The notes under the pieces: generated by a model
What the model was told of the DNA's origin: nothing
Seen by the model: only the letters and a program-made list of their open reading frames with translations
Database searches by the model: none
Part shown: piece after piece, positions 18,083 to 27,547 of the stretch
Numbering within the stretch: position 1 is the first letter of the stretch
How the letters are laid out: every line of letters starts with the position of its first letter
Position numbers and translations under genes: made by a program
Source: an uncultured Oxalobacteraceae bacterium
Lineage (GTDB): Bacteria; Pseudomonadota; Gammaproteobacteria; Burkholderiales; Burkholderiaceae_D
DNA: 46,628 nt
Direction of reading: 5' to 3'
Assembly: GCA_903862415.1 (NCBI GenBank)
Contig: CAIOYD010000027.1
Location: 1 to 46,628, forward strand

Positions 18083-18279
18083 TGTCTAAAAAATCCAACT
18101 CGGCGTACAATCAGCAGGGTAGCGATAATTGAACAATGGGGCTTAAGTGGCATAGCTTAAATTCCAGGTAAGCGTGTAAAAATAGTAAGTGTCAGTCTGG
18201 TACAGGCAACACAATCTGAACAACCCGTCATTCTAATTGTTTTGGGTTGAAATAAGTACCCTCCATCACCTTATTCGGA

Positions 18280-21030
18280 ATGAATTTGACTAATCCACCC
18301 AACTCATTACAAAACAACAATACTTCGCGTTTTTTTTCCCGCTGGTTACAGGCCGGTGGTGATGCACTGCCCGGACGAGGTGAACAAATCCGTGAACTAG
18401 CCGGATTATCCTTGACCCCAGCCACTTTTGCGCATTTTTTACAAAAAGAAACGACTTCGAATAGTCAAAATAATAACAATAAACTAAGTCTGGCACATGC
18501 ACTGCGGCGCCTGCGCAATCTGATCGTCTGCACCCTGATAGAAAAAGATCTCACCGGCAAGGCTGATCTGCATGAAGTCGTCAGCGTCATGAGCAACTTT
18601 GCCGACTTTGCCGTCCAGACCGCACTCGCTGCCCTGTCGGCAGAAATGCAAACCCTGCACGGCACACCAGTGGCCGAAGACAGTGGCGAGGTTCAGGAAC
18701 TGATCGTGCTTGGCATGGGCAAACTCGGAGGTCATGAACTCAACATTTCCTCCGATATCGACCTGATTTTCACTTATGCCGAAGACGGTGAAACCCGCGC
18801 TGCCGGCACGCAACGCAATTTATCCAACCATGAATACTTCAGCCGGCTGGGTAAAAAACTCATCGCCGCGCTGTCCGAAATCGGTGAAGATGGCTTTACC
18901 TTCCGCGTCGACATGGCGCTGCGTCCCAACGGCGCTTCCGGCCCGCTGGTGGCCAGCTTTGGTATGCTCGAAGAATACCTACAGGTACAGGGACGTGAAT
19001 GGGAACGTTATGCCTGGGTCAAGGCCCGTGCCATCACTGGGATTCCCGCCCAGATCGCCCAGCTGGAAAAAATCGTCCAGCCGTTTGTCTATCGCCGCTA
19101 TCTCGACTATGCCGTCATCGACGCGCTGCGCGCCATGCACAGCCAGATCCGGGCCGAAGTCATCCGTCATGAAACCCGCCACCCGGATCGTGCCAACAAC
19201 GTCAAACTCGGTCGGGGCGGCATTCGCGAAATCGAATTTTTAACCCAGGTATTCCAGCTCATCCGCGGTGGCCGTGAACCACTGTTGCGCAATAAGTCGA
19301 CCCGACAAACCCTGGCCGTGCTCGCTGAGATGGCCATCCTCGAAGCCGATGTTGTGAGCCAGTTACTGGCCGCGTATACCTTTTTGCGCAATCTGGAACA
19401 CCGTCTGCAATACCTCGATGACACCCAGACCCACAGCCTGCCGGCCAATGAGCTGGATTGTGAACTGATCGCCCATATGATGGGCTATACCGACTACGCC
19501 GCCCTGAGCGCAGAATTAAGCCGCCAGCGCCAGTTTGTTGCTCACCAGTTCGACACCATTTTTGGTGCCAAAGGTGCAGACACACCGGAAACCAGCATCC
19601 ACCTCAACGATGCCGAGAACCACGAAATCTGGCTGACCAGACTCAATCAGCTGGCCTTTCAGCACCCCGCCGCTGCCGCCGACATTCTGGTGCGCAGCCT
19701 GCAGGCACCGCGACTCAAATCGCTGTCCGAAACCGGCAAACTGAAATGCATGACCCTGCTCAACCGCGCCAGCGTCATGATCGCCGCGCTCCCGGACCAG
19801 CAAAACGACACCCTGCAGCGCCTGCTGGATTTGTTCGAAGCCATCGCCCGACGCACCGCCTACCTGTCCCTGCTGATCGAATATCCGCACGCATTGCAAC
19901 GCCTGATCCGCATGATGCATTCAAGCGACTGGGCCGCGCGCTATCTGATCCGCCACCCGATTCTGCTCGATGAACTGCTCGACACCAATACGCTGCATCA
20001 GGCGCCCGACTGGGATGCCTTCAGCGCTGAACTGGAACAGCAGCTGGCCCTGCACACCGACGACACCGAACGGCAACTCGACACCCTGCGCGAAATGCAC
20101 CATGCGCAATTATTTCGTTTGCTGGCGCAAGATCTGGAAGACATGCTCACCGTCGAAACCCTGGCCGACCAACTCTCCAGACTGGCCGACATCATAGTTG
20201 CAGCCACCGTCAACGCTGTCTGGCAAACCATACACGGACGACATCGTCCAAACCCGCTGTTTTCCGTCGTCGCCTATGGCAAACTCGGCGGCAAAGAACT
20301 CGGCTACGCCTCTGATCTGGATGTGGTGTTTATCTATGACGACGATGATCAGGAAGCCCCGGCACATTACGCCCGTCTGGCACAGCGTTTCATCACCTGG
20401 ATGACCACACCGACCTCGGCCGGCATTCTGTTTGACATCGACATCGCCCTGCGCCCCGACGGTGCCAGCGGCCTGATGGTGTCATCGATTCAAGCCTTTG
20501 AACGCTACCAGACCCAGTCCGCCTGGGCCTGGGAGCATCAGGCACTCACGCGGGCGCGCTGCTGCACCGGTCCGCTTGAGTTGACGCAAAAATTTGACGC
20601 TTTGCGGCAGCAGATTTTATGCCAGTCACGTGAACCAGAAAAGTTAAAGCAAGAAGTGCAAACCATGCGCCAAAAAATGCATGACGCCCATCCGGAGCGT
20701 GAAGGAAAATTTGATTTAAAGCACAGCCACGGCGGCATGATCGACATCGAATTCATGGTGCAATATCTGGTGTTGCGCCACGCCCACGACTATCCGCAAC
20801 TGTGCGCCAATTACGGCAACATCGCGCTGCTGCTCACCTGCGGTGAACTCGGACTGATCCCGGCCGATACGGCCCACACGGTAGCCGACATCTACCGCCG
20901 CTGGCGCCGCCAGCAGCACACCATCCGCCTGCAGGGCATCGATCAGGCCAAAATCGACGCCCCGCTGGCCGAAGCCGAAGCCGCTCAGGTGATGACATTG
21001 TGGAATTTTTTATTTTCCTCACCTTTGTAA
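18280..21030 (+). CDS. glnE: glutamine synthetase adenylyltransferase/adenylyl-removing enzyme
   Basis: The 916-residue bifunctional enzyme adds AMP to and removes AMP from glutamine synthetase according to nitrogen status. Two nucleotidyltransferase domains are present. The first is the adenylyl-removing domain, with GMGKLGGHELNISSDIDL at about residues 145-162. The second is the adenylylating domain, with YGKLGGKELGYASDLDVVF at about 665-683. The metal-binding DxD pairs are intact in both. The second half of each domain is seen as RPDGASGLMVSS and similar. Length is slightly under the usual 930-950 residues. The ribosome site at 18280 is weak. It is divergent from yhdP. Confidence 0.96.
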   Translation: MNLTNPPNSLQNNNTSRFFSRWLQAGGDALPGRGEQIRELAGLSLTPATFAHFLQKETTSNSQNNNNKLSLAHALRRLRNLIVCTLIEKDLTGKADLHEVVSVMSNFADFAVQTALAALSAEMQTLHGTPVAEDSGEVQELIVLGMGKLGGHELNISSDIDLIFTYAEDGETRAAGTQRNLSNHEYFSRLGKKLIAALSEIGEDGFTFRVDMALRPNGASGPLVASFGMLEEYLQVQGREWERYAWVKARAITGIPAQIAQLEKIVQPFVYRRYLDYAVIDALRAMHSQIRAEVIRHETRHPDRANNVKLGRGGIREIEFLTQVFQLIRGGREPLLRNKSTRQTLAVLAEMAILEADVVSQLLAAYTFLRNLEHRLQYLDDTQTHSLPANELDCELIAHMMGYTDYAALSAELSRQRQFVAHQFDTIFGAKGADTPETSIHLNDAENHEIWLTRLNQLAFQHPAAAADILVRSLQAPRLKSLSETGKLKCMTLLNRASVMIAALPDQQNDTLQRLLDLFEAIARRTAYLSLLIEYPHALQRLIRMMHSSDWAARYLIRHPILLDELLDTNTLHQAPDWDAFSAELEQQLALHTDDTERQLDTLREMHHAQLFRLLAQDLEDMLTVETLADQLSRLADIIVAATVNAVWQTIHGRHRPNPLFSVVAYGKLGGKELGYASDLDVVFIYDDDDQEAPAHYARLAQRFITWMTTPTSAGILFDIDIALRPDGASGLMVSSIQAFERYQTQSAWAWEHQALTRARCCTGPLELTQKFDALRQQILCQSREPEKLKQEVQTMRQKMHDAHPEREGKFDLKHSHGGMIDIEFMVQYLVLRHAHDYPQLCANYGNIALLLTCGELGLIPADTAHTVADIYRRWRRQQHTIRLQGIDQAKIDAPLAEAEAAQVMTLWNFLFSSPL

Positions 21031-21102
21031 CCTGCGCAAAACACCACCAACCGTAATTTCACCCCAGATAGTGTGAAGCACCCCAGCAACTAAAAAAACT
21101 TG

Positions 21103-21128
21103 CAGCCTTCCACCCTTCTGGAAGGCTG
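21103..21128 (-). terminator. hairpin with T-tract in minus orientation
   Basis: CAGCCTTCC and GGAAGGCTG form a 9-bp stem with an 8-base loop. On the minus strand it is followed after three bases by TTTTTT, as in a Rho-independent terminator. In the plus direction, after glnE, no T-run follows. It may still block transcripts both ways, or stop antisense transcription coming through the next gene. Confidence 0.5.
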
Positions 21129-21311
21129 TCGGACTTACGCTGTGGGTATCCACAATTGAGTCAAATTATCCCTCCGCTAAACTAAGAAAAGGCAGGTGCT
21201 GTGTTCTGACCTTTTTTTCAGATTTTCCTGCGAGCAAACTGACTGTCCCATAAATTCTCCCATTACGCTGTCACAGCATATTTTCTCGGCACCATTTTCA
21301 GAAAGAATAAA

Positions 21312-24122
21312 ATGTTCCCCATCTCCCGCCAATCTTTGCAGACATCATTTCCGATATTGGAATCTGCTCCCCACAAAATAACGATCTCCCGACCAAATTT
21401 GCAGCCACAAATGCAAGAATTACAAACTAAGCTTAAGACGTTGGAGTTGGATGCGCAGAAAATCAATGATCAAGCCTTCCAGACAAAACTGGAAGCATGC
21501 AAAACTAAATGCGATGAACTGAACGCGATATTGAATCCGCATGAGTTAGCTGACCTCCCTAAAATCAACCCGGTGCTTGCCACACTCACAGAATTACTCA
21601 ACAGCGTCAACGAAATACAGGCTCAGGCCTTACAACTGCGCGAACAATGCGAACCTCACATCGCGGTAAAAATCCTCACGTGTACTGCCGCCATACTCGG
21701 CCTGGCTGTTGGCATTACGTTAGCGATTGCATTACCATTCTTTGGCATTCCTACCCTGATCATCGGGTTAGGCACTGTAGCCGGCGCCAGCGGCGCCACC
21801 GCACTGACTTTCGGTGGTGGCGGCTTTCTGGTGGGCCTGGCTGCAACGTTTTTTGGTGTCTGGCATGAACGCGGCTCGCTTGAAATTAATAATCATATTC
21901 AGCAAGAATGCTATGCGCTAACCGACAGCTTGCATGACAGTATCGCATTAACGATTAGCGCCGATGAGCGACTTAAGGCGCACATACAAAACTACGAGAC
22001 AGATCAAGATACCGACAACTATGCGCGGCAAATGATCAGTGACATTAATAGCATCTACAGTCCCACCCATGATTTTTCTTTACTTACTGAAAAACTCAAA
22101 AAATATCTGGATCTACGTGACGTGAAGTACTACTTAGCGAGATTTCAAAACAGCGACTACCTGAATGTACTCACTAGGGAGCGAGAAAAAACATTTTTGC
22201 ACCCTGAGTCACTGAAGAAAATGATTGCGGAGGGTAATGAGATAACGAATCAATTAAAATTAATTGACGGATTAAAATACAAGTTTACCGGTGCAATATG
22301 TACGGCGGATTTTTATCGCCAAAACAAAGACAATAACAACGCGGATTTTAAAGAGTGCACCGTTACCTGCCCCGACACCTCATCGCGCGGAATAAAACCT
22401 TTCCTATTTCCAGCAACACCCGGGATAACTTTTGTAAAAACAACGCTATCTACATTATCACCGCTGCAAAAAGAGTGGGCAGTACTTGAGGGGTGGAACA
22501 TACTCAATGGTCATCTTTATTCCGACCAGTCAGTCGGGATAAATCCAAAAACAATTTCGCTGCAAAGATTCAGTAATGGCATTGCAATCGGCATACCTTT
22601 TAATGAACTGAGCGGCCTTTCACTACAATTTCCTGGATACATTGAAAAAAAATCACTGACACTGGAAGAATTCAACATCGCCGCACAAAGACGATTCCTC
22701 ACTGATGATGAGGTGCGGGATATCTGCATCACCAGTTCACCATTAAGTTGGGAACAGGAAAATTGGGCAAAGGAAAATGGCCTGAGCATAATCACGGATT
22801 GTCTCAGGGGTGATCAATCAATTGAGGGAAAACCACTGGAAATTTCGCTGCAGGATTTTAACAATGGTGTGCGACTTGATGTCCCATTGCACCAACTTTG
22901 CGGCCTCCGGGTTACAGGAATTGACGAAAACTGCCGGGCACCAACGATAGACGCACTCAGTATCGCCACCCAACGAATGTTTATCAACGATGATGAAAGA
23001 AAAATTCTGCTCCGAAAAATAGCAAATTCTCAAACTGACCATCCCGGCAGGAACGCCCCAATATCCTTAATCAAAATTGATGCCTCAGAAGACTGTGACG
23101 AAGCAGCTAACGAAAATGTCGGCGAAATTTCTCTGCATACAAACGAAACTGATGATACCAGTCCCCTTACGCTCCCCAGAGTATCAGGGCATCGAAATGA
23201 TCTGATCGTAATCACCTATAATATGGGAAGTGGTCCCATGGATTATGCGCATGCATGTCGGCATTTTCACCTCGACAAATTCAACGACCTCGGCGACCAG
23301 GAACATCCGGTTGATTTGAGTAACGAAATACTTGCCGATGTGAGCAATCCTTTCGCACAACAATATCTTCTGGCACAGGCCAGAACCACCGCATTTTTTG
23401 TTGATCTCGCCCAGCGCAATGAAGTCGATGTCATCCTGATCCAGGAAGGGCGTATGCCGGATAAGAGCCAGGGAACTTTTATAGAAGCACTCATCAAGGA
23501 AGGGTTTGCTTATTACTCGTATGGCAAAAAAACTAGTAATGCGGCTGTACTCATGCGGAAAGAGCGATTTGGGAACCATATAATGGTTGGAACGAGGAAT
23601 TCTGCCCAGGATTTAACCGTAGTTATTGCAGAGGATTCAATGACAAATCAAGTCATCAGTTTCAGCAGCATATCGGTCCCGGGTTTTGACTTGGCAAAAG
23701 AAGAGTTAACCAGAGAGGATTTTTTCTCAGGAGATGGGCGAATAAGTGATGCGATCAATAACTCGAACCCTGACAATGTGAAAATCGACATAAACCTGAT
23801 CGGTGCCGACATGAATTCCCCTGCGGAATTATCACCCTTGATGCGCCGATTTACAGACTTATCAGCAGCTGGTTATGAGAGATTAAGCACCAATCAAACC
23901 ACTGACGTTTATTATAGAGAAGGTCAGGAATCATTTCCTCAAAGGAATCTTGACTACTTATTTATTAAATCAACTCATCGCGACTATCAGTGTAAGCCAG
24001 CTGAAGTGGTGTTTGAATATAAAGTGGAACCAGATAAAACGCTTAACCACGTCTCAGACCATCTACCGGTCAGAACCACGATCAGTCTGACCGCCTTCAA
24101 CCCTGCATTACTCGAAATATAA
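21312..24122 (+). CDS. large effector-like protein with C-terminal EEP (DNase I-like) domain
   Basis: The 936-residue protein has no signal peptide. Residues 30-115 are predicted coiled coil. Residues 117-183 form a Gly-rich hydrophobic hairpin of two or three segments. Residues 384-467 and 480-562 are two copies of one ~85-residue module, sharing W/EN..L, SDQS/GDQS, SLQxFxNG, GLxxxG, AxQRxF and DDE. Residues 628-925 form an endonuclease/exonuclease/phosphatase domain with ITYNMGSG, IQEGR (Glu712), GADMNS (Asp833, Asn835), LDYLF (Asp881) and SDHLP (Asp916-His917), so the catalytic set looks complete. It may be a nuclease, a phosphoinositide phosphatase or a sphingomyelinase-like enzyme. The gene is AT-rich relative to glnE and gapA. 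Membrane hairpin plus EEP domain suggests a secreted host-acting effector or toxin, by inference. Confidence 0.75.
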   Translation: MFPISRQSLQTSFPILESAPHKITISRPNLQPQMQELQTKLKTLELDAQKINDQAFQTKLEACKTKCDELNAILNPHELADLPKINPVLATLTELLNSVNEIQAQALQLREQCEPHIAVKILTCTAAILGLAVGITLAIALPFFGIPTLIIGLGTVAGASGATALTFGGGGFLVGLAATFFGVWHERGSLEINNHIQQECYALTDSLHDSIALTISADERLKAHIQNYETDQDTDNYARQMISDINSIYSPTHDFSLLTEKLKKYLDLRDVKYYLARFQNSDYLNVLTREREKTFLHPESLKKMIAEGNEITNQLKLIDGLKYKFTGAICTADFYRQNKDNNNADFKECTVTCPDTSSRGIKPFLFPATPGITFVKTTLSTLSPLQKEWAVLEGWNILNGHLYSDQSVGINPKTISLQRFSNGIAIGIPFNELSGLSLQFPGYIEKKSLTLEEFNIAAQRRFLTDDEVRDICITSSPLSWEQENWAKENGLSIITDCLRGDQSIEGKPLEISLQDFNNGVRLDVPLHQLCGLRVTGIDENCRAPTIDALSIATQRMFINDDERKILLRKIANSQTDHPGRNAPISLIKIDASEDCDEAANENVGEISLHTNETDDTSPLTLPRVSGHRNDLIVITYNMGSGPMDYAHACRHFHLDKFNDLGDQEHPVDLSNEILADVSNPFAQQYLLAQARTTAFFVDLAQRNEVDVILIQEGRMPDKSQGTFIEALIKEGFAYYSYGKKTSNAAVLMRKERFGNHIMVGTRNSAQDLTVVIAEDSMTNQVISFSSISVPGFDLAKEELTREDFFSGDGRISDAINNSNPDNVKIDINLIGADMNSPAELSPLMRRFTDLSAAGYERLSTNQTTDVYYREGQESFPQRNLDYLFIKSTHRDYQCKPAEVVFEYKVEPDKTLNHVSDHLPVRTTISLTAFNPALLEI

Positions 24123-24127
24123 CGACC

Positions 24128-24157
24128 GGACAGGTTGGGCCACCGGCCCAACCGTCC
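24128..24157. terminator. convergent hairpin between EEP gene and gapA
   Basis: GGTTGGGCC and GGCCCAACC form a perfect 9-bp stem with a 3-base loop, extended by GGAC/GTCC after a one-base bulge. It lies exactly between the stop codons of the convergent EEP-domain gene and gapA. No T-run follows, but stability and position fit a shared terminator. Confidence 0.6.
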
Positions 24158-24166
24158 ATCCGACAA

Positions 24167-25180
24167 TTACTTAGCGTTCATCAACGCCACTGTCGTATCC
24201 AACATGCGGTTAGAGAAACCCCATTCATTGTCATACCACGATGATACCTTGACCAGATTGCCGGACACTTTAGTCAGGGTCGCGTCAAACGTGGAAGAAG
24301 CCGGATTATGGTTGAAATCGACCGACACCAGCGGTGCCACGTTGTAATTCAAAATACCTTTTAAGGCCGCGCTTTCAGACGCCGCCAACATGATGGCATT
24401 GATTTCTTCCACCGTCGTCGCACGCTTGGCCACAAAGGTCAGATCCACAATCGACACATTGATGGTCGGTACACGAATCGCATAACCGTCGAGCTTGCCA
24501 TTCAACTCTGGCAATACCAGGCCCACCGCCGCCGCTGCACCGGTTTTGGCCGGAATCATCGACTGCGTAGCCGAACGTGCACGACGCAAGTCTTCATGCA
24601 TCACGTCAGTCAATACCTGATCATTAGTGTATGCATGGATCGTGGTCATCAGACCGGTTTCAATGCCAACTGCATCATTGAGCGATTTAGCCAGTGGTGC
24701 CAGACAGTTAGTGGTGCAGGAAGCATTCGAAATCACAGTGTCGGTGGCTTTGAGCACGCCATGATTCACACCAAACACCACGGTCGCATCGACATCTTTA
24801 CCGCCCGGTGCCGAGATAATGACTTTTTTCGCGCCGCCAGCCAGATGGGCTGCTGCTTTTTCTTTGGTGGTGAAAAAACCGGTACATTCCAGCACCACAT
24901 CCACACCGATCTCGCCCCATGGCAGATTGGCCGGATTGCGCTCGGCAAACACACGGATCTTGTCGCCATTGACAATCATGAAATCGCCTTCGGACGTAAC
25001 TGTGCCGGGAAACTTACCGTGCGCGGTATCGTACTGAGTCAGATGCGCATTCGACGCTGGCGCGCCCAGATCATTGATCGCCACGATTTGAATATCGTGT
25101 TTTTTGCCGCCTTCATAATGAGCACGCAGGATGTTACGGCCGATACGGCCATAGCCGTTAATTGCAACGCGAATAGTCAT
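24167..25180 (-). CDS. gapA: glyceraldehyde-3-phosphate dehydrogenase
   Basis: The 337-residue glycolytic enzyme has the NAD-binding N terminus [17 protein letters not shown] with Asp37 after the second strand, typical of NAD-preferring enzymes. The active site is SNASCTTNC (Cys155). The C-terminal [15 protein letters not shown] is standard. The start has GGAG about 8 bases upstream. It is 52 bases downstream of tkt, so tkt-gapA is probably an operon linking the pentose phosphate and glycolytic routes. Confidence 0.97.
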   Translation of the reverse strand: MTIRVAINGYGRIGRNILRAHYEGGKKHDIQIVAINDLGAPASNAHLTQYDTAHGKFPGTVTSEGDFMIVNGDKIRVFAERNPANLPWGEIGVDVVLECTGFFTTKEKAAAHLAGGAKKVIISAPGGKDVDATVVFGVNHGVLKATDTVISNASCTTNCLAPLAKSLNDAVGIETGLMTTIHAYTNDQVLTDVMHEDLRRARSATQSMIPAKTGAAAAVGLVLPELNGKLDGYAIRVPTINVSIVDLTFVAKRATTVEEINAIMLAASESAALKGILNYNVAPLVSVDFNHNPASSTFDATLTKVSGNLVKVSSWYDNEWGFSNRMLDTTVALMNAK

Positions 25181-25232
25181 ACTTACACTCCAGAGGAAAT
25201 TAAAAAACCAACCAAGAAAAAACCTACAATCC

Positions 25233-27239
25233 TTATGCCAGCACCGCAGTCACTTTGGCCACCACATTGTCCACGGTAAAGCCAAAATGTTTAAACAGCA
25301 CACCGGCTGGGGCCGATTCACCAAACGTATCGATACCGACCACGGCACCTTCGAGACCGACATACTTGTACCAGAAGTCAGTCACACCGGCTTCAATCGC
25401 CACCCGTGGCAAGCCCTTAGGCAAGACACTGGCTTTATAGGCGGCATCCTGACGGTCAAACACATCGGTCGACGGCATCGACACCACATTCGCGGCCACG
25501 CCCTGTTCAGCCAGTGCGGCGGCGGCTTTCACCGCCAGTTCAATTTCCGAACCGGTGGCAATCAGCACCACGCGCGCATTCGCGGCCTGCTGCAACACAT
25601 AACCGCCACGGGCAATATCGGCCACCTGGGCGTCGGTACGTGCCTGAAACGGTAAATTCTGACGCGAAAAAATCAACGTTGACGGGCCATTTTTACGCAG
25701 CACTGCCTGCTTCCAGGCCACGGCCGATTCGACCGTATCGCATGGACGCCAGTTATCCAGATTCGGAATCAGGCGCATGCTGGAAATATGTTCGACTGAC
25801 TGATGCGTCGGACCATCTTCACCCAGACCAATCGAATCATGGGTAAACACAAACAGCGTGCGGATTTGCATCAGCGCCGCCATGCGGATGGCATTACGGC
25901 TGTAATCCGAGAACGTTAAAAAGGTGGCGCCAAACGGCAGATAACCGCCATGCAGGGTAATGCCATTCATGATGGCGCTCATACCGAATTCACGCACACC
26001 ATAATTAATATGGTTACCCGCCTGATTGTGACGCACTGCCACGCATTCTTTCCAGTTGGTCAGATTAGAACCGGTCAGATCGGCCGAACCACCAAGAAAC
26101 TCTGGCAACACCGGCGCAAACGCCTGAATTGCATTCTGGCTGGCTTTGCGGGTCGCGATGGTTTCCTGCTTTTCAGTACACAGCTTGATATACGCATCGG
26201 CAGCGGCAACAAAATTACCCGGCAGCTCACCCTGCATACGGCGCAACAATTCTGCAGCCTGTTGCGGATGTGCTGCGCTATAGCTGGCAAACAGAGTATT
26301 CCAGCTGGCTTCACGCTGAGCACCGGCCGCTTTGGCGTCCCAGGCAGCGTACACATCCGCAGGAATCTCAAACGGTGCATACGGCCAGTCCAGCGCCAGC
26401 CGCACGGCCGCGATTTCTTTCTCGCCCAGAGCAGCGCCATGCACATTGTGCGTGCCCGCCATATTGGGTGAGCCCTGACCGATGACGGTTTTGCAGCAAA
26501 TCATGGTCGGACGGGTTGACAGTTTGGCCGCTGCAATCGCCGCCGCCACCGCAGCTGCATCGTGACCATTCACCGCCGGAATCACATTCCAGCCATAGGC
26601 TTCAAACCGTTTCGGCGTATCGTCAGCAAACCAGCCTTCCACATGCCCGTCGATGGAAATGCCATTGTCGTCATACAGGGCAATCAGTTTATTCAGACCC
26701 AACGTGCCAGCGAGTGAGCAGGCTTCATGCGAAATGCCTTCCATCAGGCAGCCGTCACCCAGCAACACATAGGTGTAATGATCCACCACCGGCAAACCGT
26801 CATGATTGAATTCGGCCGCCAGCAACCGTTCTGCCAGCGCCATACCGACTGCATTGGTAATCCCCTGCCCCAGCGGACCGGTGGTGGTTTCCACGCCCGG
26901 GGTGATATGCACTTCCGGATGACCGGGAGTTTTGGAATGCATCTGACGGAAGTTTTTCAGCTCCGTCATCGGCAAAGCGTAACCCGTCAGGTGCAGCAAC
27001 GCGTAATGCAGCATCGAGCCATGACCATTGGATATCACAAACCGGTCGCGGTTAATCCAGTGCGGATTAGCCGGATTATGGCTGTAATGCTGCGACCACA
27101 ACGCCACAGCAATGTCGGCCATACCCATAGGCATGCCCGGATGGCCGGAATTGGCCTGTTGCACAGCATCCATCGCCAGAACGCGGATCGCGCTGGCCAT
27201 TTTAGTAGTCACGGGAAGTGGTGGGAGCATAGTTGTCAT
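25233..27239 (-). CDS. tkt: transketolase
   Basis: The 668-residue thiamine-diphosphate enzyme transfers two-carbon units in the pentose phosphate and Calvin-type cycles. Key parts are [18 protein letters not shown], the TPP motif [13 protein letters not shown] continuing to [16 protein letters not shown], and [12 protein letters not shown] with the catalytic Glu. The C-terminal domain contains [15 protein letters not shown] and ends [13 protein letters not shown]. The ATG at 27239 gives a normal family length. An earlier in-frame start at 27332 adds 31 low-complexity residues and is rejected. No good ribosome site precedes any candidate. It is followed by gapA. Confidence 0.96.
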   Translation of the reverse strand: MTTMLPPLPVTTKMASAIRVLAMDAVQQANSGHPGMPMGMADIAVALWSQHYSHNPANPHWINRDRFVISNGHGSMLHYALLHLTGYALPMTELKNFRQMHSKTPGHPEVHITPGVETTTGPLGQGITNAVGMALAERLLAAEFNHDGLPVVDHYTYVLLGDGCLMEGISHEACSLAGTLGLNKLIALYDDNGISIDGHVEGWFADDTPKRFEAYGWNVIPAVNGHDAAAVAAAIAAAKLSTRPTMICCKTVIGQGSPNMAGTHNVHGAALGEKEIAAVRLALDWPYAPFEIPADVYAAWDAKAAGAQREASWNTLFASYSAAHPQQAAELLRRMQGELPGNFVAAADAYIKLCTEKQETIATRKASQNAIQAFAPVLPEFLGGSADLTGSNLTNWKECVAVRHNQAGNHINYGVREFGMSAIMNGITLHGGYLPFGATFLTFSDYSRNAIRMAALMQIRTLFVFTHDSIGLGEDGPTHQSVEHISSMRLIPNLDNWRPCDTVESAVAWKQAVLRKNGPSTLIFSRQNLPFQARTDAQVADIARGGYVLQQAANARVVLIATGSEIELAVKAAAALAEQGVAANVVSMPSTDVFDRQDAAYKASVLPKGLPRVAIEAGVTDFWYKYVGLEGAVVGIDTFGESAPAGVLFKHFGFTVDNVVAKVTAVLA

Positions 27240-27547
27240 GGTCAGGTAGGCAAAAAGAGGGCTGAGAGCTAAACCGCCTATTTTACCAGACCGCCGCCCC
27301 TGTCTGGCTGCTGAAGTGTTGATTCTGCGCAAATTTTCAAAAAAAGAGAGGAATTACCAAATTAACATTCTTTGCATGCAATCAAGGGAACAAATACGGA
27401 TTATCTGCATCTAACCACGCAGGCTCCCAAGCCATCGGAAAACCCTAATTACCATCTGACGGATTTTTGGTTATCGTCAATACAAACCGCATTGGCAGCC
27501 AGAAAGCAATGAGCTGTTGATCTGAACCATTTTTTAGCGAGGAATTT
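27240..27547. other. divergent intergenic region
   Basis: About 308 bases separate the divergent tkt and the OTU-like gene. It should hold both promoters. A 10-base palindrome TTGCATGCAA lies at 27372-27381. GCGAGG precedes the start at 27548. No coding frame or RNA gene is evident. Confidence 0.5.

Noticed and set aside
27240-27332. 31-residue N-terminal extension of transketolase
   Set aside because: It lacks a ribosome site and family similarity; the ATG at 27239 gives the normal length.
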